Under the pieces are notes generated by a model. It did no database searches, was not told the origin of the DNA, and saw nothing but the letters and a program-made list of their open reading frames with translations. The position numbers were made by a program, and so were the translations under genes. Shown piece by piece: positions 1 through 5,399 of a stretch of 5,913 bases of DNA. Numbering within the stretch: the first letter of the stretch is position 1; each line of letters starts with the position of its first letter. Origin of the DNA: an uncultured Saprospiraceae bacterium (GTDB lineage: Bacteria > Bacteroidota > Bacteroidia > Chitinophagales > Saprospiraceae); contig CALLAG010000195.1 in the NCBI GenBank assembly GCA_938002705.1, positions 1-5,913 of the forward strand, written 5' to 3'.

Positions 1-64
1 ATCAGCAATACAACTGCCGAAGTTATCCATGAATATTTAGATATATTCTTCAATTTGGTACTTC
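1..64. other. Window-edge stretch downstream of the M1 peptidase gene; possible start of a further reverse-strand gene
   Basis: This stretch follows the stop codon of the M1 peptidase gene. On the reverse strand an ATG at 30-28 opens a frame reading MDNFGSCIAD up to the window edge, with an in-frame TAA three codons upstream. It could therefore be the start of a third gene in the same direction, 34 bases after the peptidase stop. Ten codons cannot establish that. The forward strand could equally carry the tail of a converging gene: one frame ends at a TAG at 38-40 and another stays open to a TAA at 109-111. I see no strong hairpin with a T-run that would mark a terminator. Confidence 0.2.
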
Positions 65-1924
65 TTAGTTTTCTACGGGTTGATCTTGAGGCCAGATATT
101 ATTATCAATATTAATATCAGCCATTCTACCCGATGGATCTATTAGTACTTGTTTAATTTCGCTTAAAGGTTTGTCCACTTCTATAGTATAATCCGCATGC
201 GTCCATGGCCAGTCAGGAAGCACCTTTCCTGAGAATTGATCATTACCTTTCTCCCCTCTCATAATACGCAGTGGAGCATAATAATTCATGACTGTACCAT
301 CTCTTAACACAACACTCAGGTCTATCGGCATAGGCATCTCTCCTACTCTCTTGAGTTGTATTGTCGTTTTATTATCGGCACTACTAACATCTTCAATAGA
401 ATAATCTATAGTACGAGTAGTATAGACGAAATACTCCTTAAACCAATCCAGCTCTAAGCCTGAGACTTTCTCCATCACTCTGATGAAGTCATTAGGGTTA
501 GGATGTTTGAACTTCCAATCATGATAATATCTGAGCATCCCCTTGTCATAATCTTCTTCTCCGATGATGTACTTAATCTGCTCCAAGAATACAGAACCTT
601 TAGTGTAGGCGCCTACTCCGTAGGCTTGATTAGTAGCAAAGTGATCAGCATGTATGGATAATTGTTCTTCTCTCCCTGACATGGCAAATCTTCCATAACC
701 TCTTACGGTTCTGTAATGTGGGTTGTCTACCACTTCTCCCGTTATGAGCTTCTTACTTCTTAAGTAGTTCATGACCTCCGCTGATCCATGTGATGTAAAT
801 CCTTCATCCATCCATGCATATAATGCTTCATTAGAAGCGAGGACCATTTGATACCAGCTGTGCATCCACTCATGTATCGCTACTCCTACAAGACTCTCAT
901 AAGTTCTCTCACCTGTAATCAGTGTAGCCATAGGGTACTCCATACCTCCATCACCTCCCTGTATGAATGCATACGTCGGGTATGGATACTTGCCATATTT
1001 CTTATTCATAAACTTTTCAGCTTCATTCATAGCTGTGTGTAATCTCTCCCAGTTTTCCTTAGTCGCTTCATTATCTTGGAAGAAGTAACGAAGCACTGTA
1101 CCCGCATCAGTTACTTTAGAAAAGTGAGTATAATCAGGATCTGCAGCCCATACAAAGTCATGTACATTATCTGCTTTAAATCTCCAGTTCAACTTAGATT
1201 TACCTAAGAATTTTTTCTTTTTGGTATTCTTATCAGAGTAGCCATGTCCCATATCTTCTGGATTATCCACAAGTCCTGTAGCAGCGACAGTATACTTTCT
1301 GTCTATTTTGATAGATACATCAAAGTCTCCCCATATGCCATAGAACTCTCTACCTACGTACGGATTAGCATGCCAGCCTTGATAATCATACTCGCTTAAC
1401 TTAGGATACCATTGTGACATAGAGTAGCTGATGCCTTCTGCATTATCTCTTCCACTACGTCTCACTTGCACAGGCACTTGTGCATTGAATTTCATTTTGA
1501 GTTTTGTCTTCTTGCCCGGAAGGATAGGCTTCGCTAATGTAACCTCTAATATGGTACCTTCTACATGATAAGTCGTTGCTTTCCCATCTTGCTCTAAGCT
1601 TTCTATTTTTTGATATCCTATCTCATCATCTGTAAGCGCTGAGATACGGCTTTCTACCCTTCTATCAGGATCTGATATATTTCGAGATCTCACATCCATC
1701 ATACTATTAGGCTGGAATGCATTAAAGTAGAGATGGTAGAACACTTTAGTAAGAGTATCCGGGGAGTGATTAGTATATTCTATTGTCTGCTCTCCTGAGA
1801 ACTGATGGTTCTTAACATCAAAATCGATTTCCATTTTATAATCAGCTTCTTGCTGCCATCTCTCAGGCTGAGCTAATGATATAAAGGCTAAAGAAACGAG
1901 CAAAAAGGTAATTAGTGATTTCAT
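65..1924 (-). CDS. Secreted M1-family zinc metallopeptidase (aminopeptidase N-like)
   Basis: This is a zinc aminopeptidase of the gluzincin family M1, predicted to remove N-terminal residues from peptides outside the cytoplasm. With ATG 1924 as start it has 619 residues. Residues 1-19 form a signal peptide (MKSLITFLLVSLAFISLAQ) with likely cleavage near SLA|Q. A beta-rich N-terminal domain follows. The substrate-binding motif GGMEYP lies at about 327-331, the zinc motif HEWMH at 351-355, and the third zinc ligand Glu374 exactly 18 residues after the second His. Tyr440 in YTKG is the likely transition-state tyrosine. All catalytic residues are present. No C-terminal sorting domain is evident, so it is probably periplasmic or outer-membrane associated. 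The frame extends eight codons further to an ATG at 1948, but that would put MIILIHYR ahead of the signal peptide and overlap the CPBP gene by 23 bases. ATG 1924 lies one base after the CPBP stop and suits translational coupling. The physiological substrate is unknown. Confidence 0.93.
   Translation of the reverse strand: MKSLITFLLVSLAFISLAQPERWQQEADYKMEIDFDVKNHQFSGEQTIEYTNHSPDTLTKVFYHLYFNAFQPNSMMDVRSRNISDPDRRVESRISALTDDEIGYQKIESLEQDGKATTYHVEGTILEVTLAKPILPGKKTKLKMKFNAQVPVQVRRSGRDNAEGISYSMSQWYPKLSEYDYQGWHANPYVGREFYGIWGDFDVSIKIDRKYTVAATGLVDNPEDMGHGYSDKNTKKKKFLGKSKLNWRFKADNVHDFVWAADPDYTHFSKVTDAGTVLRYFFQDNEATKENWERLHTAMNEAEKFMNKKYGKYPYPTYAFIQGGDGGMEYPMATLITGERTYESLVGVAIHEWMHSWYQMVLASNEALYAWMDEGFTSHGSAEVMNYLRSKKLITGEVVDNPHYRTVRGYGRFAMSGREEQLSIHADHFATNQAYGVGAYTKGSVFLEQIKYIIGEEDYDKGMLRYYHDWKFKHPNPNDFIRVMEKVSGLELDWFKEYFVYTTRTIDYSIEDVSSADNKTTIQLKRVGEMPMPIDLSVVLRDGTVMNYYAPLRIMRGEKGNDQFSGKVLPDWPWTHADYTIEVDKPLSEIKQVLIDPSGRMADINIDNNIWPQDQPVEN
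860..874 (-). other. M1 peptidase zinc-binding motif HEWMH
   Basis: The codons for HEWMH (HEXXH) lie here. The glutamate completing the HEXXH-X18-E gluzincin signature is encoded about 57 bases further along the reverse strand, in the sequence WMDEGF. Confidence 0.9.
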
Positions 1925-1925
1925 T

Positions 1926-3134
1926 CTATAGTGTATTAATATTATCATTTACATAATTATCGTCTTCAGTATATTCTATAGTGGTAAATAGCTTACTGAA
2001 TGATCCCCATTGATATCTATACTTCATATATAATAGAAAGCATATAGATATTAGTATAAAAAAGAACAAAAGTAACACGGGGTTAACGTCACTTGTCTTA
2101 AATAATGACTCTGTCTGTATCGCTGCACCTGAATAACCTACGAAGACTGCTCCAGAAAAATTAGTCGCCGCATGTACCCCGAGCGCCAGCTCTAATCCGT
2201 CATCCATAATTGTCATAATCCCTAATACCAAGCCTGCACTAATATAGTAGGCCTGCATTATGCCAAAACCAAATTTCTCTACCTCAGGATTCATCGCATG
2301 AATAAGGCCGAAAAGTACAGAACTTATTAATAGTGGCATCCATTTAGTCCGTTTCATAAGTGGATGACTCTTAGCTAACTTGAGGTTTTCTATCACCGAT
2401 AGAAATATATAGTTAAGTCCCATAGCAATTAGAATTATTGCTACAAGTAATCCCGTCTTTCTCATTATAGTTAAGACCATAGAATCATCGAGCACATTCG
2501 CATTCATAATATCTAATTTAGAAATGCTTGTATAAAGTACAAATGCTATGCAGAAAGAAGATATTATACTTAGTAATTTATACAGAGGTGTTAATCCTGT
2601 CCCCTGCATAATATAACCTCTAAAGTACAACTCCTCCATGCTCGTCTGTATGGGCAATATCAGAATAGATATCAGCAATAATGGTATGAATGTATTCCAC
2701 TGAAAGTGGAATGTATAATTCTCAGGATATAAAAAATAAGCGACTACTTCCAAGATCAGAGACATCGTAAGCCATAAGCCAAAAGCCTGAGTTATACGGC
2801 CCCACCTTATCTTAGAGTATGGATTAACAAGAGTCTTAAATTCTCGGTCGTGTACAGGCTTAAATATAAAATAGAACGCCGTCAATGCCCCCACAAACAT
2901 CAGTAGCAATAATGCAAAGCCCATGTTACTATTAATCCCAAACATCGTAAAATCAGGATTAGTACTGAATTCTTCTAAGCTGGACTTAGTCACGTCAGGA
3001 TTATCTGTAGCAGATCTTGTAATGGCCATGGCCAATGGAAGCTGGCCTATAGTATAGCCTACGCCTACAAGTATAGTCACTACGACATACCTCCACCACT
3101 CATTATTCCCCGTTTTTGCCTTTTCAAAAAACAT
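1926..3134 (-). CDS. CPBP-family intramembrane glutamic endopeptidase (CAAX protease/Abi, PF02517 type)
   Basis: This is a polytopic membrane protein of 402 residues carrying the three CPBP motifs: EELYFR (EExxxR; Glu167, Glu168, Arg172), FGLIH (FxxxH; Phe275, His279) and HAATN (HxxxN; His321, Asn325). Members are related to eukaryotic Rce1 and cleave substrates within the membrane; in bacteria they serve in protein processing, bacteriocin immunity and unknown roles. Hydrophobic segments lie near residues 16-38, 72-92, 117-136, 148-164, 186-203, 227-247, 266-280, 291-310 and 352-369. The protein is longer than many CPBP members. The spacing of about 108 residues between the first and second motifs is much wider than the few dozen I would expect, and includes extra hydrophobic segments. 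A charged tail of about 30 residues follows the last segment. Start ATG 3134 lacks a clear ribosome binding site, as is common in Bacteroidota. The stop codon lies one base before the M1 gene, so the two are almost certainly one transcript. The substrate is unknown. Confidence 0.9.
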   Translation of the reverse strand: MFFEKAKTGNNEWWRYVVVTILVGVGYTIGQLPLAMAITRSATDNPDVTKSSLEEFSTNPDFTMFGINSNMGFALLLLMFVGALTAFYFIFKPVHDREFKTLVNPYSKIRWGRITQAFGLWLTMSLILEVVAYFLYPENYTFHFQWNTFIPLLLISILILPIQTSMEELYFRGYIMQGTGLTPLYKLLSIISSFCIAFVLYTSISKLDIMNANVLDDSMVLTIMRKTGLLVAIILIAMGLNYIFLSVIENLKLAKSHPLMKRTKWMPLLISSVLFGLIHAMNPEVEKFGFGIMQAYYISAGLVLGIMTIMDDGLELALGVHAATNFSGAVFVGYSGAAIQTESLFKTSDVNPVLLLFFFILISICFLLYMKYRYQWGSFSKLFTTIEYTEDDNYVNDNINTL

Positions 3135-3180
3135 GGTCTACTATCTTAAAGATTAATATTAAGTATTGCTGATTTTCGCA

Positions 3181-3188
3181 TAAAAGTA
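3181..3188 (-). promoter_or_regulatory. Candidate Bacteroidota-type -7 promoter element for the CPBP-M1 unit
   Basis: Read on the reverse strand the sequence is TACTTTTA, one mismatch from the Bacteroidota -7 consensus TAnnTTTG. It would place transcription start about 40 bases ahead of the CPBP start codon. A TTTG that could act as the -33 element occurs at 3219-3216, but at 27 bases away it is farther than the usual spacing. This is a weak pattern match only. Confidence 0.22.
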
Positions 3189-3306
3189 ACGATTGCTGTC
3201 GAATTTTTTATATGACAAATTGTACAATGAATATGATGATAATCAAGTAATTCTTAGCTTTTCGTTACCGATATTGGATATTTTACAGCATTTTTGTGTC
3301 TACAAC

Positions 3307-3310
3307 GAGG
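3307..3310 (+). promoter_or_regulatory. SD-like ribosome binding site that supports the ATG 3315 start
   Basis: The sequence GAGG lies four bases before ATG 3315. The spacing is slightly short, but it lies inside the coding sequence if the upstream TTG at 3294 is used, so it favours the ATG. Most other starts in this window have no such site. Confidence 0.4.
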
Positions 3311-3314
3311 AATT

Positions 3315-3890
3315 ATGAAAAAGAACAAGATTTGGATACTCATAATGGTAATAATAGCTTGTGGATTCTACAGACTACTACCACATGTAAGTAACATCAC
3401 ACCGATAGGTGCTATGGCATTAGCGGGTGGTATGTACTTTAACAAAAGGATTCTTGCTTTTATAATTCCTATTATCACATTATATGCAAGTGACTTAGTC
3501 CTTAACAATACGATTTTTGCTGCTCCAGGCTCAGGTTTTACATGGTTTTCTGACTACATGCTCTACGTATATGGTGCTTTCTTATTGACAGTTATACTCG
3601 GTATCATGCTACGTAGTAAGGCGACTGCCTCTAAGATTATAGGCGGTACATTAGTGGCTTCACTATTGTTTTTCTTAGTTACTAACATAGGAAGCTGGGC
3701 ATCTATGCCTATGTACCCTAAGACGATGTCTGGGTTATGGACTGCCTTATTAGCAGGTGTTCCATTCTTCAGGAATACGATGATGGGTAATCTCATTTTT
3801 ATTCCAGCATTCGTAGCCTTCTTTGAGTACTACCTCAAGGGGAATAATATCTTCAGTTCTGAGAAGAATGTTGCTTTAGAGCAAGTTTAA
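3315..3890 (+). CDS. DUF6580-like integral membrane protein, putative transporter (ECF S-component-like)
   Basis: This small membrane protein of 191 residues has about five or six hydrophobic segments, near residues 5-18, 31-42, 46-64, 81-99, 108-125 and 155-172. Features I associate with the DUF6580 family are visible: an Arg-Leu-Leu-Pro-His stretch followed by SNITPIGAMAL (about 20-36), a Ser-Asp pair at 59-60 after the third segment, TNIGSW at 123-128, and a YPKTMSGLW block leading into GVPFFRNTMMGNL (134-160). The family is annotated as putative transport and looks like the substrate-binding S component of ECF transporters; its substrate is not known to me. The chosen ATG at 3315 is preceded by GAGG at 3307-3310, a rare SD-like site in this window, and starts directly with the hydrophobic segment. 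A TTG at 3294 would add seven residues (the first six after it are CLQRGI) and is less likely. It converges on the cobalamin adenosyltransferase gene, with 14 bases between stops. The family assignment is from memory and the function is inferred. Confidence 0.75.
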   Translation: MKKNKIWILIMVIIACGFYRLLPHVSNITPIGAMALAGGMYFNKRILAFIIPIITLYASDLVLNNTIFAAPGSGFTWFSDYMLYVYGAFLLTVILGIMLRSKATASKIIGGTLVASLLFFLVTNIGSWASMPMYPKTMSGLWTALLAGVPFFRNTMMGNLIFIPAFVAFFEYYLKGNNIFSSEKNVALEQV

Positions 3891-3904
3891 GATATAGCTT
3901 CTTA

Positions 3905-4453
3905 TTACACCTTAGGATTCCACTTTACCTCATCGATACCGTCGAGGTGAGCAAGATATCTGGCTACGACGAAGAAGTAATCTGATAAGCGATTAAGGTA
4001 TATCTGGACGAAATTATCTAAGCCTTCATGATTCTGCTGCATAGTAACAACCCTGCGCTCTGCCCTTCTGCATACAACTCTACAGACATGAGCTTTCGCT
4101 ATACGTCCATTACCACCTGGCATGATGAATGACTTAAGAGGCGGCAGTATGTCGATCATTCTGTCTATCGCTTTTTCTAATTTGGATGTATGAGCTATGT
4201 CTAAGGCTGGAAGGTATTCTGGCATCTTACCATCAGAAGCCAAGTGACTCCCTATATCAAATAGGATCGGCTGTATAGACTTAAGTTCTTGATTAAGTGC
4301 CTCATCATCGACCTCAGCTATCAGCGACCCCAGAAACGAATTTAGTTCGTCTACAGTACCATAAGCTTCTATCTGGATATCATCCTTAGATATCTTAGTC
4401 CCTCCGAAGAGTGAGGTTCCACCGCCGTCTCCTGTTTTTGTATATATCTTCAT
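3905..4453 (-). CDS. Cob(I)yrinic acid a,c-diamide adenosyltransferase, PduO type (ATP:cob(I)alamin adenosyltransferase)
   Basis: This cytoplasmic enzyme transfers the 5'-deoxyadenosyl group of ATP to reduced corrinoid, making adenosylcobalamin, the coenzyme of methylmalonyl-CoA mutase and some ribonucleotide reductases. The 182 residues span the usual length and the whole PduO-type fold. The N-terminal ATP-binding signature MKIYTKTGDGGGTSLFGG occupies 1-18, GTVDELN 32-38, MPGG 111-114, the hallmark CRRAERR 128-134 with its conserved arginines, and YLNRLSDYFFVVARYL 152-167. Nothing key appears missing. It is the second gene of a reverse-strand pair, 25 bases after the ABC ATPase stop, and converges on the DUF6580-like gene. 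No other cobalamin synthesis gene and no B12 riboswitch is visible, so the cell more likely adenosylates salvaged corrinoid than makes it here; that is inference. The names pduO, cobO and mmaB are all used for relatives, so I leave the symbol empty. Confidence 0.95.
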   Translation of the reverse strand: MKIYTKTGDGGGTSLFGGTKISKDDIQIEAYGTVDELNSFLGSLIAEVDDEALNQELKSIQPILFDIGSHLASDGKMPEYLPALDIAHTSKLEKAIDRMIDILPPLKSFIMPGGNGRIAKAHVCRVVCRRAERRVVTMQQNHEGLDNFVQIYLNRLSDYFFVVARYLAHLDGIDEVKWNPKV

Positions 4454-4478
4454 CTATGTATAATGCCTGCGAGCGATA

Positions 4479-5219
4479 TTAGTTTTTGTTGTAAAAATGT
4501 TCTGGATCATGAGCACTGATAACATTATCATTTCTGATATCTGATTCTAATAATCCGTCCCGCAATCTGACAATTCTGTGGGCATGAGCAGCAATCTCTG
4601 GCTCGTGGGTAACTAAGATAACAGTATTGCCTTGATTATGAATCTCTTCCAGTATAGCCATGATCTCTATAGATGTCTTAGTATCCAGATTACCAGTAGG
4701 CTCATCGGCCAATATCAATGCAGGATCGTTAACTAATGCTCTCGCTATTGCAACCCTCTGTCTTTGTCCACCTGATAGTTCATTAGGCTTATGCTCTACT
4801 CTATCTCCTAATCCTACAGTATCGAGGACCTGTTGTGCTCTCTCGAGCCTTTTACTTTTACTCATTCCAGAATATACGAGCGGCAGAGCTACATTCTCAA
4901 GTGATGATAGTCGTGGTAGTAGATTGAATGTCTGAAATACAAAGCCTATCTCCTTATTTCTCACCTCAGCTAACTCTGAGTCCGTCATCTCACTGACTAT
5001 CTGATCTTTAAGCAGATACTTGCCTTGAGTAGGCGTATCTAATAGCCCCAGCAGATTCATCAATGTAGACTTCCCTGAACCCGAAGGGCCCATCAGCGCC
5101 ATATACTCATTACGATGTATATCTAAACTTACACCATCGAGGGCATGGACTTTTTCAGCCCCCATGGTATATATCTTCTTGATATTATCTATTTGGATTA
5201 TTCTATCAGCCATAGTCAT
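4479..5219 (-). CDS. ABC transporter ATP-binding protein (MacB/LolD/FtsE-like)
   Basis: This is a stand-alone nucleotide-binding subunit of 246 residues. All motifs are intact: Walker A GPSGSGKS (44-51), Q-loop Gln96 in FVFQTFNLLP, signature LSGGQ (148-152), Walker B LILADE (168-173), D-loop NLDT (177-180) and H-loop His205 in VTHE. The N-terminal pattern ending in HALDGVSLDI and the TFNLLPRLSSLENVALPL stretch match the MacB/LolD/FtsE group. These ATPases pair with MacB- or LolC/E-type permeases for lipoprotein release, peptide or drug export, or mechanotransmission, rather than nutrient uptake. No permease gene lies beside it: upstream is a divergent kinase gene, downstream the cobalamin adenosyltransferase. 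It probably shares a transcript with the latter. Start codons at 5219 (MTMAD) and 5213 (MAD) are both possible and neither has a strong ribosome binding site; the choice changes two residues. The transported substrate is unknown. Confidence 0.93.
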   Translation of the reverse strand: MTMADRIIQIDNIKKIYTMGAEKVHALDGVSLDIHRNEYMALMGPSGSGKSTLMNLLGLLDTPTQGKYLLKDQIVSEMTDSELAEVRNKEIGFVFQTFNLLPRLSSLENVALPLVYSGMSKSKRLERAQQVLDTVGLGDRVEHKPNELSGGQRQRVAIARALVNDPALILADEPTGNLDTKTSIEIMAILEEIHNQGNTVILVTHEPEIAAHAHRIVRLRDGLLESDIRNDNVISAHDPEHFYNKN

Positions 5220-5399
5220 AGTTATGTATTATGTTAATAACCAGTAAGGAATATTAGTTATTACTTTAAGCCTACAATTTATAGATATATCTGTGTATTT
5301 ATTAATTATTTAGATAATCATAAGCTCTTATCCGTCTAAATTGTAATTTAGCACGCTGTAATTAGCATAAGGTTTATTCATACTCATAATAGAACTACT
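5220..5399. promoter_or_regulatory. Divergent intergenic region between the ABC ATPase and deoxynucleoside kinase genes
   Basis: These 180 very AT-rich bases separate two diverging genes and should hold both promoters. I could not find a good TAnnTTTG element with a correctly spaced TTTG on either strand. The most regular element is the inverted repeat at 5336-5351, listed separately. A 10-base palindrome AGATATATCT lies at 5283-5292 but is within chance expectation for such AT-rich DNA. No coding frame of note is present. Confidence 0.5.
5336..5351. repeat. Perfect 7-base inverted repeat with 2-base spacer (possible operator)
   Basis: The sequence CTAAATT-GT-AATTTAG is a perfect dyad of 16 bases, ending 48 bases before the proposed CTG start of the kinase. 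Its geometry would suit a dimeric helix-turn-helix regulator. It is AT-rich and does not extend beyond seven base pairs per arm, so it could be chance. It lacks the G+C-rich stem and T-run of a terminator. Confidence 0.35.

Larger units (their letters stand above)
3135..3314. promoter_or_regulatory. Divergent intergenic region between the CPBP and DUF6580-like genes
   Basis: These 180 AT-rich bases must hold promoters for the leftward CPBP-M1 unit and the rightward DUF6580-like gene. Visible elements are short: a perfect 10-base palindrome ATTGTACAAT at 3219-3228 and another, TTAATATTAA, at 3153-3162 in the presumed CPBP leader. Palindromes of that length are expected by chance in a window this size, so neither is called as an operator. 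No B12-box (GCCACTG-like) sequence is present, so a cobalamin riboswitch ahead of the DUF6580-like gene is not supported. Confidence 0.5.

Noticed and set aside
848..1042. Forward-strand open frame of 64 codons
   Set aside because: It lies wholly antisense to the catalytic core of the M1 peptidase, covering the conserved HEXXH region, and its product shows no recognisable domain. It is a shadow of the real gene.
1925..1948. Upstream ATG (1948) as the start of the M1 peptidase
   Set aside because: It adds eight residues including His, Tyr and Arg before a textbook signal peptide and overlaps the CPBP gene, whereas ATG 1924 fits both the signal peptide and the gene spacing.
3163..3173. 11-base match, inverted, to bases 1-11 (ATCAGCAATAC)
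   Set aside because: A single 11-base match with no extension and no third full copy; a similar partial match at 2667-2677 lies inside coding sequence, so this looks like chance rather than a repeat family or attachment site.
3135..3314. Cobalamin riboswitch ahead of the DUF6580-like gene
   Set aside because: Considered because of the nearby adenosyltransferase, but the B12 box and the G+C-rich paired regions of that riboswitch are absent from these AT-rich bases.
3563..3796. Reverse-strand open frame of 77 codons
   Set aside because: It lies inside the DUF6580-like coding sequence on the opposite strand and shows no family resemblance or start signal.
3871..3884. Rho-independent terminator at the end of the DUF6580-like gene
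   Set aside because: The stem has only five base pairs, mostly A-T, and is followed by a very short T-run; too weak to call.
4660..4935. Forward-strand open frame of 91 codons, rich in Ser, Leu and Cys
   Set aside because: It is antisense to the signature and Walker B region of the ABC ATPase; its composition is what the complement of that conserved sequence gives.
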